A stretch of 64,000 nt of DNA from Mycobacterium sp. (lineage in GTDB: Bacteria; Actinomycetota; Actinomycetes; Mycobacteriales; Mycobacteriaceae). This document shows positions 54,819 through 63,808 of this stretch, piece after piece (the stretch's first letter is position 1; each line of letters starts with the position of its first letter). Both the position numbers and the translations under genes were made by a program. The stretch lies in the NCBI RefSeq assembly GCF_002863225.1, contig NZ_PKEK01000041.1:124001-188000 (forward strand), in the 5' to 3' direction. The notes beneath the pieces are model-generated. The model ran no database searches. It worked only from the letters and a program-made list of their open reading frames with translations, and was not told the origin of the DNA.

Positions 54819-55883
54819 ACTGAGAATGCGATCACCGTGCGGGGCGCCAACAAGCGCTACGGCGACTTCGTCGCACTGGACAACGTCGACTTCGACGTCC
54901 CCACCGGATCTTTGACGGCGTTGCTGGGGCCCAGCGGGTCGGGTAAGTCGACCCTGCTGCGCGCCATCGCCGGACTCGACCAACCCGACACCGGGACTAT
55001 CACGATCAACGGCCGCGACGTCACCACCGTCGCGCCGCAACGCCGCGGCATCGGTTTCGTGTTCCAGCACTACGCGGCGTTCAAGCACCTGACCGTGCGC
55101 GACAACGTCGGCTTCGGTCTCAAGATCCGGCGCAAGCCCAAAGCCGAGATCGCTGAGAAGGTCGACCATCTGCTGGGGGTCGTAGGCCTCAGCGGCTTCC
55201 AGACCCGTTACCCCAGCCAACTTTCCGGCGGTCAACGGCAGCGGATGGCGTTGGCGCGTGCACTGGCGGTCGACCCACAGGTGTTGCTGCTCGACGAACC
55301 TTTCGGCGCCCTCGATGCCAAAGTCCGCGACGATCTAAGGGCCTGGCTGCGCCGACTGCACGACGAGGTGCACGTCACCACCGTGCTGGTCACCCACGAC
55401 CAGGCCGAGGCGCTGGACGTCGCGGATCGGATTGCGGTGCTCAAAGACGGGCGCATCGAACAGGTGGGATCGCCGAGCGAGGTCTACGACACCCCGGCCA
55501 ACCCGTTCGTGATGTCGTTCCTGGGTGCGGTCTCGTCGCTGAACGGGACTCTTGTTCGCCCGCATGACATCCGGGTGGGCCGCAACCCCGACATGGCGAT
55601 CGCGGGCGACGGCGCCGCCGAGGCCACCGGCGTGATCCGGGCCACCATCGACCGGGTCGTCGTGCTGGGCTTCGAGGTGCGCGTCGAACTCATCAACGCC
55701 GCCACCGGCAGGCCGTTCATCGCTCAGATCACGCGTGGCGACGCCGAGGCCCTCGGCTTGAAGCAGGGCGACACGGTCTACGTCCGCGCCACCCGGGTGC
55801 CGACTCTGCCGCACACGACCCTGCCGGGCCACGACGCGGACGTCGACGCGGAGGCGGACGGGCTCAGGGTGAGTTCCAGCTGA
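54816..55883 (+). CDS. cysA: Sulfate ABC transporter ATPase
   Basis: A 355-residue ATPase with Walker [11 protein letters not shown]-loop QHYAAF, signature [15 protein letters not shown], Walker [12 protein letters not shown] and switch His in VTHDQAEA; the C-terminal third is the TOBE-type regulatory domain. It drives sulfate uptake with SubI, CysT and CysW. Its last 20 bp overlap the convergent downstream gene. Confidence 0.95.
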   Translation: MTENAITVRGANKRYGDFVALDNVDFDVPTGSLTALLGPSGSGKSTLLRAIAGLDQPDTGTITINGRDVTTVAPQRRGIGFVFQHYAAFKHLTVRDNVGFGLKIRRKPKAEIAEKVDHLLGVVGLSGFQTRYPSQLSGGQRQRMALARALAVDPQVLLLDEPFGALDAKVRDDLRAWLRRLHDEVHVTTVLVTHDQAEALDVADRIAVLKDGRIEQVGSPSEVYDTPANPFVMSFLGAVSSLNGTLVRPHDIRVGRNPDMAIAGDGAAEATGVIRATIDRVVVLGFEVRVELINAATGRPFIAQITRGDAEALGLKQGDTVYVRATRVPTLPHTTLPGHDADVDAEADGLRVSSS

Positions 55884-56472
55884 ACGCTGGTCCGAGCTTG
55901 ATCGACTGGGCCCGGGCATTACTGGAATGGGCGACGCATCCGGCCGCGTGAGTGTCGAGCTGTTTCCACTCCGCGCCCGGCGACCACGCGTCCACCCGGA
56001 TGCTCGGGTCGCGACTGGCGATCGGTGAATACTTCGGGAGCTCGGTCTTACATCGGTTGTCGATCTCCCGCTGTTCGGCGTCGTCGTCCGGGAAGCGCGA
56101 CAACCCGAGCATCGCGAAAACCTCGTCGGTGTGCGGCTTGTCGCAGCTGACCGGTGAATTGACGTCCCCACGGAAGCACGTGCCGACTCGGTCGGAGTTG
56201 AGCGTGCCGGTGATCAGACCGTTCTTCGGCCAAAAGCTGTACGCCCACACCGCCGCCCACAGCATGCAGATCACCAGGCCGGCGAACGCGAGGCCCCGTC
56301 CGGACTCCTTGCCATCCCGGGTCTTGACCAGCGCGACGACGCCGGAGAGCAAGCTGAGCGGGATGAGGCTGACCAAGCCGAGTGCAAACGTCGCAACCGC
56401 CCATCTGTTGACGGGGCGATCGGGACCGGGCGGGCCGAGTTCCTCGGGTTCTGATGCTGCTGGCGATGTCAT
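55864..56472 (-). CDS. Membrane protein with DUF4190-type and septum-formation-like domains
   Basis: A 202-residue protein: Pro/Glu-rich cytoplasmic start, two helices (about 25-48 and 60-82, DUF4190-like), then an extracytoplasmic part with cysteines in [23 protein letters not shown], the pattern of septum formation family proteins, and further Cys in NRCKTEL and AAGCVAHS. Function unknown. It is transcribed against cysA and overlaps its end by 20 bp, leaving no room for a terminator. Confidence 0.75.
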   Translation of the reverse strand: MTSPAASEPEELGPPGPDRPVNRWAVATFALGLVSLIPLSLLSGVVALVKTRDGKESGRGLAFAGLVICMLWAAVWAYSFWPKNGLITGTLNSDRVGTCFRGDVNSPVSCDKPHTDEVFAMLGLSRFPDDDAEQREIDNRCKTELPKYSPIASRDPSIRVDAWSPGAEWKQLDTHAAGCVAHSSNARAQSIKLGPAFSWNSP

Positions 56473-56542
56473 GATGCTGGCTACCGTAACCCTCCGTTAA
56501 GGCTGCATCAACGTACCCGCAACCCCCGCCGGGCGTGTTCGG

Positions 56543-57241
56543 TTACGCCGCGACGCGCTGAGCAATCGCGGTGTCGAATCGGTCCAGCACTGTCTCGGCG
56601 ACCAATCGATGCGCGCCGAGCGGCGCCGCCATCGGAATGGACTCCGCGGCCGCGTATCTCGCGACCCGATCGGTCAGCAGGCCGGGTGCCAGAAACCAGG
56701 GCACGATGACCAGGCGCTGGGCACCATGCCGGCGCAACTGGAGCGCGGCCTCGGCCGGCGATTGCCCGCCACCGGTGGCGAACGCCATCGTCGTAGCGGC
56801 CCACTGCGATCCTGTGCTGAGCTTGTCGGCGACCTGCGCGGTGCGGGCGTTGGCCGCGGCATGCGTCGAGCCGATCGCGACCACGATCACCCCACACTCC
56901 GGGTCGTGCGCGCCGACACCGGCTTCGGCCAGCCGCTGCCGCATGACCGCCACCAGTCGGTCGTCTTCACCGAGCACTGCGGCCTGCCGGGCGGGGACAC
57001 CACTGCTTGCGATCTGCTGCGGAATGTCGACCTGTGCGTGGAACGCATCGGCCAGAAGAAAGGGCGTCACCACCGCGTCCGGGGTCAGAACGTCCGGTAT
57101 GCGCGGCGAATTCAGATCGCAGAACGCGACGCGGACCCGCAGGTCGGGTCGCATGAAGCGAATCTGGTTGGCCACGGCGCGAGCATTGGCGGCCGACCGC
57201 GGATCCCTGCTTCCGTGGGCCGCAAGGACGAGTGACGTCAC
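56543..57241 (-). CDS. che1: CbiX/SirB-type chelatase (Che1-like)
   Basis: A 232-residue protein made of two CbiX half domains; the first opens LVLAAHGSRDPRSAANARAV with the active-site His. CbiX/SirB enzymes put Co or Fe into sirohydrochlorin. Placed after sirA-cysH it most likely makes siroheme for sulfite reductase, though cobalt insertion for the nearby cobalamin genes cannot be excluded. GTG at 57241 overlaps the cysH stop. It corresponds to Rv2393. Confidence 0.88.
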   Translation of the reverse strand: MTSLVLAAHGSRDPRSAANARAVANQIRFMRPDLRVRVAFCDLNSPRIPDVLTPDAVVTPFLLADAFHAQVDIPQQIASSGVPARQAAVLGEDDRLVAVMRQRLAEAGVGAHDPECGVIVVAIGSTHAAANARTAQVADKLSTGSQWAATTMAFATGGGQSPAEAALQLRRHGAQRLVIVPWFLAPGLLTDRVARYAAAESIPMAAPLGAHRLVAETVLDRFDTAIAQRVAA

Positions 57242-57969
57242 GACGCGTGCAGCCCGCATTCCGTCTTCGACAGGCCCTGCCAGCGTCCGCTGCGCGGGTC
57301 GGCGCCCTCCACCGGCTTGGCCGTGCACGGCGCGCAGCCGATCGACGGATAACCTTCGTAGACAAGCGGATTGACCAGCACGTCGTTGTCGTCGATGTAG
57401 GCCTGGAATTGTTCGTCGGACCAGGCGGCCAGCGGGTTGATCTTCACCAGGCCGAACGCTTCGTCGAAGCTGACCACCGGCGCATTGGCGCGAGTCGGAG
57501 CTTCGACCCGCCGCAGACCGGTGACCCAGGCTGAGTAGCCGCGCAGCGCCTTACCCAGCGGGGCGACCTTGCGCATCCGGCAGCACTCGCTGGGTTTGCT
57601 GGCGAACAGGTCCTTGCCCAGCAACTGGTCCTGCTCGGCGACGGAATGCTCGGGCGTGACGTTGAGCACGCGAATGTCGTAGACGGCCTCGACCGCGTCC
57701 CGGGTGCCGATGGTCTCCACGAAGTGATATCCGGTGTCCAAGAACAGCACTGGCACACCCGGGCGGACCTTGGCGGCCAGGTCGACCAATACGGCGTCTT
57801 GCATGTTGGAGGCCACCACGTAGTTGCACGTGGCCGAGGACCGGGGGCCTCCGACACCGCCGAAGTTCTCGTCGGTCCAGCGCAGCAGGTCGTCGGCGCT
57901 GGCGCCTTCCAATTCTGCGGCGCCCTTGTCGGCCAGTTCCCGTAGTTCCGCTTCTGTCAGGTTGCTCAT
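57238..57969 (-). CDS. cysH: Adenylylsulfate (APS) reductase
   Basis: A 243-residue PAPS/APS reductase-family protein. It has the Cys pairs of the 4Fe-4S APS reductases (SECCRMRKVAPL and GCAPCTAKP) and the C-terminal catalytic TECGLH. It reduces APS to sulfite with thioredoxin. ATG overlaps the sirA stop. Middle gene of sirA-cysH-che1. Confidence 0.95.
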   Translation of the reverse strand: MSNLTEAELRELADKGAAELEGASADDLLRWTDENFGGVGGPRSSATCNYVVASNMQDAVLVDLAAKVRPGVPVLFLDTGYHFVETIGTRDAVEAVYDIRVLNVTPEHSVAEQDQLLGKDLFASKPSECCRMRKVAPLGKALRGYSAWVTGLRRVEAPTRANAPVVSFDEAFGLVKINPLAAWSDEQFQAYIDDNDVLVNPLVYEGYPSIGCAPCTAKPVEGADPRSGRWQGLSKTECGLHAS

Positions 57970-59627
57970 CGCAAATCTGCCTCCTCGGCACGCAGTGCCC
58001 AGTTCGCGAAACGCTCGTCACCGTCGCGTTGCTTCACGAAGTTGCGTACCACCCGATCGATGTAGTCGCCGAGCTCGTCGCTGGTGACCTTGTGCTGGCG
58101 CAGCTTTCGCCCGAATCCACTGTCGAGTCCCAGGCTGCCTCCCAGGTGAACCTGGAACCCTTCGACTGAATTCCCGTCGCCGTCGTCGACCATCTGACCC
58201 TTGAACCCGATGTCGGCCACCTGGATACGGGCGCAGGAGTTCGGGCAGCCGTTGATGTTCACCGTGACCGGCACGTCGAGCTGTGTGTTGAGGTCCTCGA
58301 GCCGGCTCTCCAGCTCGGGTACCAGCGTCTGCGAACGCACCCGCGTTTCGGCAAACGACAGCTTGCAGTATTCGATTCCGGTGCAGGCCATCAGGTTTCG
58401 GCGCCAATGTGACGGCCGCGACTGCAGACCCAGCGCATCGAGGCCGGCGGTCAGCGCGTCGAGCTTGTCGTCGGCGACGTCGAGGATGATCAACTTCTGG
58501 TACGGGGTGAAGCTGACCTTCTGCGATCCAGCCTGCTCGGCGAGGTCGGCGACAGCGGCCAGGATGGTGCCGGACACTCGGCCCGCGATCGGCGCGACCC
58601 CGACGGCGTTGAGGCCGTTTTTCAGTTTCTGCACGCCGACGTGATCGATCGGGCGGGTGAGCGGCTCGGGGGCCGGGCCGTCGATGAGTTTGCGCTGCAG
58701 GTACTCGGTTTCGAGCACCTCGCGAAACTTCTCGATGCCCCAGTCCTTGACCAGGAACTTGAGTCGGGCCTTGGCCCGCAGCCGTCGGTAGCCGTAGTCG
58801 CGGAACAGCGAAGTGACGGCCTCCCAGACATCGGGAACCTCATCGAGCGGCACCCAGGCGCCGACTCGTTGCGCCAGCATCGGATTCGTGGACAGCCCGC
58901 CGCCGACCCACAGGTCCAGACCGGGACCGTGTTCGGGATGGTTCACGCCGATGAACGCGATGTCGTTGATCTCGTGGGCGACATCCTGCAAGCCCGAGAT
59001 CGCGGTCTTGTACTTGCGCGGCAGGTTGGAAAAGTCGGGGTTGCCGACGTAGCGCCGGACGATCTCCTCGACGGCCGGCGTGGGATCGAGCACCTCGTCG
59101 ACGGAGAGACCGGCCAGTGGGGAACCGAGCACGACACGCGGGCAGTCGCCACACGCCTCGGTGGTCTGCAGGCCGACCGTCGCCAACCGCTCCCAAATCT
59201 GTGGAACGTCCTCGATCCGGATCCAGTGGTACTGAACGTTTTCGCGGTCGGAGATGTCTGCAGTGTCCCGGGCGAACTCGATCGAGATCTCCCCGAGGGT
59301 GCGCAGCGCCGCGGTGCTGATCGCGCCGCCGTCGCAGCGCACCCGCATCATGAAGTACTTGGCCTCGAGCAGGTCGATGTTCTCGTCGCCGGTGTAGCTG
59401 CCGTCGTACCCCTGCTCGCGCTGGGTGTAGAGCCCGGCCCAGCGCATCCGCCCACGCAGGTCGTTCTTCTCGATGCTGTCGAAGCCCGCGGCGGAGTAGT
59501 GGTTCAGGATTCGGTCGCGCACGTTGAGTGCGTCGTCGTCCTGCTTGAACTGCTCGTTGGGGTTGAGCGGTTCGCGCTCACCGAGCGCCCACTGGCCTTG
59601 GCTCTTCGTGGGGCGGGGTGACGTCAT
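57966..59627 (-). CDS. sirA: Ferredoxin-dependent sulfite reductase
   Basis: A 553-residue NirA/SirA enzyme that reduces sulfite to sulfide. The siroheme/4Fe-4S ligands are the Cys of MACTGIEYCKLSF and of NGCPNSCARI. It also has VQYHWIRIEDVPQIW and TEACGDCPRVVLGSP, typical of the mycobacterial enzyme. GAGGAG precedes the ATG at 59627. First protein gene of the operon and preceded by a Cys-rich short ORF. Confidence 0.95.
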   Translation of the reverse strand: MTSPRPTKSQGQWALGEREPLNPNEQFKQDDDALNVRDRILNHYSAAGFDSIEKNDLRGRMRWAGLYTQREQGYDGSYTGDENIDLLEAKYFMMRVRCDGGAISTAALRTLGEISIEFARDTADISDRENVQYHWIRIEDVPQIWERLATVGLQTTEACGDCPRVVLGSPLAGLSVDEVLDPTPAVEEIVRRYVGNPDFSNLPRKYKTAISGLQDVAHEINDIAFIGVNHPEHGPGLDLWVGGGLSTNPMLAQRVGAWVPLDEVPDVWEAVTSLFRDYGYRRLRAKARLKFLVKDWGIEKFREVLETEYLQRKLIDGPAPEPLTRPIDHVGVQKLKNGLNAVGVAPIAGRVSGTILAAVADLAEQAGSQKVSFTPYQKLIILDVADDKLDALTAGLDALGLQSRPSHWRRNLMACTGIEYCKLSFAETRVRSQTLVPELESRLEDLNTQLDVPVTVNINGCPNSCARIQVADIGFKGQMVDDGDGNSVEGFQVHLGGSLGLDSGFGRKLRQHKVTSDELGDYIDRVVRNFVKQRDGDERFANWALRAEEADLR

Positions 59628-59741
59628 TCGGCAATCTCCTCTAGTGGAGCAGCCGGCGTGGGACGCGCAACCACCGGAAGGCTGTACCGGCGGCGCAGAT
59701 CCGGAAGCCAGCTGAAGGTGCAGGTAGGCGGGTCTACGACA

Positions 59742-59837
59742 TCAAGCCGGACAGCGACAGCTGCAAACACGCTTGAAATCGACATGACGACGCGCCACCA
59801 ATGGGATACGAACTTGGCTGTGGTGGGCGACGGTCAC
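59742..59837 (-). CDS. Cys-rich leader peptide upstream of sirA-cysH-che1
   Basis: From GTG at 59837 this is 31 codons ending KRVCSCRCPA-stop; a shorter GTG at 59798 gives MARRHVDFKRVCSCRCPA. Three Cys codons in the last seven positions recall the polycysteine leader ORFs that attenuate M. smegmatis sulfur operons. For the longer start, CACAAT at 59849-59844 is placed at -12 to -7 (A at -11, T at -7), allowing a leaderless mRNA. The start choice is uncertain; the Cys-rich end is not affected. sirA begins 114 nt further on. Confidence 0.65.
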   Translation of the reverse strand: MTVAHHSQVRIPLVARRHVDFKRVCSCRCPA

Positions 59838-59882
59838 TCGTCCATTGTGCCACGGATATCGCCTGGCTCTGCTACCAGGGGT

Positions 59883-59909
59883 GACTTTCGCTCACCATGA
59901 GCGAAAGTC
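59883..59909. promoter_or_regulatory. Perfect 12-bp inverted repeat between sirA leader and hemW
   Basis: GACTTTCGCTCA, 3 nt, TGAGCGAAAGTC. It is centred about 59 bp upstream of the predicted start of the sirA leader transcript and 79 bp upstream of hemW. No gene ends here, so an operator (for example for a sulfur regulator) is likelier than a terminator. Confidence 0.55.
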
Positions 59910-59974
59910 GGGAAGACTGCCCAGGTGAGCCCTGCTGTGGTGGTGAAGCGCGTACTGCGGAATATTGAGCTGAC

Positions 59975-61147
59975 GTGACGGCATCCTCGGCGCCGGCCGC
60001 CCTGCCCGGTGTGCAGGTCAGCCCTGACGCGCCCTTCGGTATCTACCTGCACGTGCCGTTCTGCTTCACCCGCTGCGGTTACTGCGACTTCAACACCTAC
60101 ACCCCGGCTGAGCTGGGCGGCGTCAACCCCGATGCGTGGCTGCAGAATGTCGCGGCTGAGCTCGAGCTGGCCGCGGCCAGGCTCGGCGGACCGACCGTGC
60201 AGACCGTCTTCATCGGCGGTGGCACCCCATCGCTGCTCGGCGGTGAACGCCTGGCCGCCCTACTGCGGGCAGTGCGCGACAACTTCGAACTGGCCGACGA
60301 CGCCGAGGTGACCACCGAGGCCAATCCCGAGTCGGCGTGGCCGGACTTCTTCGCCGCTGCCCGCGAGGCGGGCTGCACCCGGGTGTCACTGGGCATGCAG
60401 TCGGTGGCGCCGCATGTGCTGGGCGTGCTGGACCGGATCCATACCCCCAACCGTTCGGCGGCCGCGGCCCGCGAAGCGCTGGCCGAGGGCTTCGAGCACG
60501 TCAGCCTCGACCTCATCTACGGCACACCGGGGGAGTCCGACGACGACCTGCTCTGGTCGGTCGAGACGGCGATCGAGACCGGCGTCGATCACGTGTCCGC
60601 CTATGCCCTGGTGGTCGAGGACGGCACCGCGATGGCGCGCCGGGTTCGCAGCGGCGAATTGGCCGCCCCGGACGACGACGTGCTGGCGCACCGCTACGAA
60701 CTGCTGGACGTCCAGCTGTCGCAGGCCGGCCTGGATTGGTACGAGGTATCCAATTGGAGCCGCCCCGGTGGGCAGTGCCGACACAATCTGGGCTACTGGG
60801 ACGGCGGACAGTGGTGGGGCGCAGGCCCGGGCGCACACAGCTTCGTCGGTGACACGCGCTGGTGGAATGTCAAGCACCCCAACGCGTATGCCCAGCTGCT
60901 CGGAGAATCGACGCTTCCGGTCGCGGGTTTCGAGCAGCTGGACTCGGTCACCCGCCACACCGAAGACGTGTTGCTACGAATCCGGTTGCGTCAGGGTCTG
61001 CAGGTGGACCTGCTGGACGAAGCCGAGCGCGAGCGCGCCGGCACGGCGATCGCCGATGGCTTGCTGACTCGCGAGGGCGATCGACTGGTGCTCACCAACC
61101 GGGGCAGGTTGCTGGCCGATGGAGTTGTCCGCAATCTGCTGGGGTGA
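59975..61147 (+). CDS. hemW: HemW-type radical SAM heme chaperone (annotated hemN in M. tuberculosis)
   Basis: A 390-residue radical SAM protein. Cluster motif CFTRCGYC (CxxxCxxC), then GGGTPSLL, and the heme-binding HNLGYW that marks HemW rather than true coproporphyrinogen oxidase HemN; the HemN N-terminal extra Cys region is absent. GTG start at 59975. It corresponds to Rv2388c. Divergent from the sirA operon. Confidence 0.9.
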   Translation: MTASSAPAALPGVQVSPDAPFGIYLHVPFCFTRCGYCDFNTYTPAELGGVNPDAWLQNVAAELELAAARLGGPTVQTVFIGGGTPSLLGGERLAALLRAVRDNFELADDAEVTTEANPESAWPDFFAAAREAGCTRVSLGMQSVAPHVLGVLDRIHTPNRSAAAAREALAEGFEHVSLDLIYGTPGESDDDLLWSVETAIETGVDHVSAYALVVEDGTAMARRVRSGELAAPDDDVLAHRYELLDVQLSQAGLDWYEVSNWSRPGGQCRHNLGYWDGGQWWGAGPGAHSFVGDTRWWNVKHPNAYAQLLGESTLPVAGFEQLDSVTRHTEDVLLRIRLRQGLQVDLLDEAERERAGTAIADGLLTREGDRLVLTNRGRLLADGVVRNLLG

Positions 61148-61148
61148 G

Positions 61149-62423
61149 TCAGGCGGCGTGTCGCGCCAAGGCTATGCCGACCCTGACTTCGAGTTCACCG
61201 ACCACGATGGCGGGGGCGCGTGGCGGCGCAGCTGATCGGTGACGCCCGCCGGTCGGAGTGATGTATTCGGCCGTGTGCCGGCCCATTTCGTCAACTCGAG
61301 CGTGCACTTCCCACCCGGCGGCTTCCTTGGCGTAGTTGCAGCGTGCACACGTCCCCAGCCCGTTGGCAACCGCGGTCAGCCCTCCCCGGGCGTATGGGGT
61401 GGCGTGGTCACGGTGTCGGATCGGAGCGTCGCAATACGGGGTGCGACATCGTTCGTCACGCAGTCCGATGAAGTCGGCAAGTCCCTTCGGAAAATTCCGC
61501 GCCCGCGACTCCATGGCCACCAGTGCACCGGACTGAGGATGGGCGTACAACCGTCGCAACGTCGCCCGCGACCGCGGGTCGGTGACGGCCGATGACACCA
61601 GTCCGCGGGCGACTTGGGCCGGAATCGGGCCGTAGTCAACAACATTCGCCGGCGTGGTGTCGTCGCTGAGCAGCGCGCGGTCCGTGAGGACCAGGTTGAC
61701 GGCGATCGGCGCGGGTGTGTTTGCACTGCGGCCCGTCACGCGTTCGATGAGGGTGTCGGCCATGACCTGGCCGCGGGACCGGTCGTCTGACGTGGTGTCC
61801 GCCACGCGACGCAGCGCCGCGTATACCGAGACGCCCTGGGCGACAGGCAACAACGCCGTCAGATACGTCATCGTGTCGGGGGCGGGCCGAATGGTCACCG
61901 TGCGTTCGGTTTCGGCTCTGGCAGCTCGGTCGACAACCGCGCGCGGATCGATTCGGTAGGCGATGGACTTCGCCGCGGCCGCAATCCGCGCATCGCCCAG
62001 GCCGTCCAAAGTGGTTGGATCGGAACATAATTCGGCATCGAGAACTCGCCTGTCCTCTACGTCCAAGCAGGCACTTTCCCGCACGATGAGAGTGGCCCGC
62101 CACTCCGACAGCACGCCGGTCGTCAGTGCCGCCAGCGTGTGCGGCATCTCGTGCACCAGCGCCTTGGCAAAGCCAAGGTGCCGACCGCCCCTGGCTGGAG
62201 AGTCGCGACGCGCCAAAGCGATTTCGCTGCCAACTCCGCGTCCGCGTCGTGCGGCCGGCATACCCGCCGCGGCTTCCGCCGTTCGCCGAGCGGCATCGAG
62301 AGCGGCCGCCGCTCGAGCCTGGCCGGCAGCCGCAGCAGATTTCAGCCGTTCCAGCTCGGCGATGCGCTCAACCAGGACAGATTCCGGGGCCGAGACGTCG
62401 ACCGCCACGATGCTATCGAACAT
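61149..62423 (-). CDS. DUF222 and HNH endonuclease domain protein (13E12 repeat family)
   Basis: A 424-residue protein of the family repeated many times in mycobacterial genomes. The N-terminal DUF222 part spans most of the chain (MPHTLAALTTGVLSEWRATL), and a C-terminal HNH nuclease has CRTPYCDAPIRHRDHATPYA and LGTCARCNYAKE. The nuclease target is unknown; family members are induced by DNA damage. The ATG at 62423 (MFDSIVAVDVS) lies inside a LexA box. An ATG 13 codons further upstream is possible but would extend past the operator. Confidence 0.85.
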   Translation of the reverse strand: MFDSIVAVDVSAPESVLVERIAELERLKSAAAAGQARAAAALDAARRTAEAAAGMPAARRGRGVGSEIALARRDSPARGGRHLGFAKALVHEMPHTLAALTTGVLSEWRATLIVRESACLDVEDRRVLDAELCSDPTTLDGLGDARIAAAAKSIAYRIDPRAVVDRAARAETERTVTIRPAPDTMTYLTALLPVAQGVSVYAALRRVADTTSDDRSRGQVMADTLIERVTGRSANTPAPIAVNLVLTDRALLSDDTTPANVVDYGPIPAQVARGLVSSAVTDPRSRATLRRLYAHPQSGALVAMESRARNFPKGLADFIGLRDERCRTPYCDAPIRHRDHATPYARGGLTAVANGLGTCARCNYAKEAAGWEVHARVDEMGRHTAEYITPTGGRHRSAAPPRAPAIVVGELEVRVGIALARHAA

Positions 62424-62431
62424 ACATTCGA
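62416..62431. promoter_or_regulatory. LexA (SOS) box overlapping the DUF222-HNH start codon
   Basis: TCGAAC-ATAC-ATTCGA on the plus strand differs at one position from the mycobacterial consensus TCGAAC-N4-GTTCGA. On the minus strand it reads through the ATG of the gene (GTATGTTCGA), so LexA would block the start of a leaderless or near-leaderless transcript. Confidence 0.8.
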
Positions 62432-62487
62432 TTGTAGCGACGGCCACCGACAGGTAGATCAATATGGCACCGCTGGAAGGAGAATCG

Positions 62488-63588
62488 ATGCCACCGACCC
62501 CGACCCCGACGCCGAAGCTGCCGCCGGTCAGAGTGGCCCGTGCGATCGAACGAGTCCGTCACCACGTGGGGCGGTTGTACCAGCGCCTGGCGCCTCCGCC
62601 GATCACGGTCCTCGACATCATCTTCGGAGCTTTCCTGTCGCAGGCCGTCTCGGCGGCCGCGCAACTGGGCATTGCCGATGCGCTCGCCGCGGGCCCATTG
62701 ACCAAGGAGGAACTGGCGCAGCGCGTCGCGGCTGATCCCGACAGCCTGGCGCGGCTCATGCGTCTGCTCGTCAGCCGTGGCGTGTTTCGCCGACGTCGCG
62801 ACGGACGTTTCGCGCTCAATGCGCCGGCCGACACACTGCGGACCGACTCGCCGACCTCGATGCGGGCGGCCGCCCTCTTCTACGGATCGTCGCCGCACCG
62901 GGCGAACTGGACGCTGTTGGCCGATGCGGTGCGCACCGGAGAGCCGAACCCGCCGAAAGTGTTCGGGAAGGAGTTCTTCGAGTACCTACCCGAAGACCCG
63001 GCGTTCGCGGAGATTTTCAACAACGCGATGACCTCGACCTCGGCGGTATTGGAAGCGGCCGTGATTGCGGCGTACGACTTCAGCACGTTCGATGTCATTG
63101 CCGATATCGGAGGTGGCCACGGCCTGCTGCTGTCGTCGATCCTGACGGCCGCGCCCGATGCCCGCGGCATCCTGTTCGATCTTCCCGAGGCGGTCGAGGG
63201 TGCACCGCCCGTGTTGTCCGCGCACGGTGTCGCCGATCGAGTCACGGTGACCGGGGGGTCATTCTTCGACAGCGTGCCGTCCGCTGACGCATACGTGCTG
63301 AAGAACGTCATCCACGACTGGGCCGACGACAAAGCCACCGCCATTCTCGCCACCATCAAAGCCGCGGCCCCGCCGGGCGCAAAATTGCTGCTGCTGGAGA
63401 TGGTCGTTCCAGACCACGACCGCGAATTCCTGGGCCATTACGTCGATTTGGAGATGCTGGTGCTGGCGGGCGCGTTGGAACGCAGCCTCGGGCAGTGGAC
63501 CGATCTGATGCGGCGGGCCGGTTTTCGGCTGCAACGCGTGGTGCAGACGGCAGGGCCGCTCTGCGTCATCGAGGCCGTGCCCGAATAG
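62488..63588 (+). CDS. SAM-dependent O-methyltransferase (hydroxyindole/flavonoid type)
   Basis: A 366-residue class I methyltransferase with an N-terminal winged-helix dimerisation domain (about 45-125, ITVLDIIFGAFLSQAVSAAA) and a C-terminal SAM domain: motif I VIADIGGGHGLLLSSI, catalytic His in KNVIHDWADDKA. Such enzymes methylate hydroxyls of aromatic small molecules. I chose the ATG at 62488 because GGAAGGAGA is just upstream; an ATG at 62464 is weaker. Substrate unknown; no biosynthetic partners are visible. Confidence 0.87.
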   Translation: MPPTPTPTPKLPPVRVARAIERVRHHVGRLYQRLAPPPITVLDIIFGAFLSQAVSAAAQLGIADALAAGPLTKEELAQRVAADPDSLARLMRLLVSRGVFRRRRDGRFALNAPADTLRTDSPTSMRAAALFYGSSPHRANWTLLADAVRTGEPNPPKVFGKEFFEYLPEDPAFAEIFNNAMTSTSAVLEAAVIAAYDFSTFDVIADIGGGHGLLLSSILTAAPDARGILFDLPEAVEGAPPVLSAHGVADRVTVTGGSFFDSVPSADAYVLKNVIHDWADDKATAILATIKAAAPPGAKLLLLEMVVPDHDREFLGHYVDLEMLVLAGALERSLGQWTDLMRRAGFRLQRVVQTAGPLCVIEAVPE

Positions 63589-63592
63589 GCGC

Positions 63593-63808
63593 CTACCTGT
63601 TGTTGGCCCCGGCCAGCGGTCGCCGCACGACCGGCTCCTTGACCCGATGCGTCACCGAAGCCCACGCCGACGGCGAATAGTGGGTGGTGACTTCCTCGAA
63701 CCCATCGACCCGGTGCACGGTGAGCACGCCGGTGTTCTCGTTGACGGTCAGCTTGTCGTTCTCGGACGCGCGGATCTCTTCGCCGTCGAGCAGTCGGATC
63801 ACGAACAC
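63593..63808 (-). CDS. Small hypothetical protein, 71 residues
   Basis: No family recognised. From GTG at 63808 with AGAGGA upstream: (GTG)FVIRLLDGEEIRASENDKLT, then TGVLTVHRVDGFEEVTTHYS, a beta-strand-rich pattern, and a basic end VKEPVVRRPLAGANNR. It could start 38 codons further upstream but that segment is Arg/Pro-rich and looks non-coding. It is convergent with the methyltransferase, 4 nt apart. From 63809 to the window end I see nothing else I can support. Confidence 0.6.
   Translation of the reverse strand: MFVIRLLDGEEIRASENDKLTVNENTGVLTVHRVDGFEEVTTHYSPSAWASVTHRVKEPVVRRPLAGANNR

Noticed and set aside
62464-62487. ATG at 62464 as start of the O-methyltransferase
   Set aside because: It lacks a good ribosome site, while GGAAGGAGA directly precedes the ATG at 62488.
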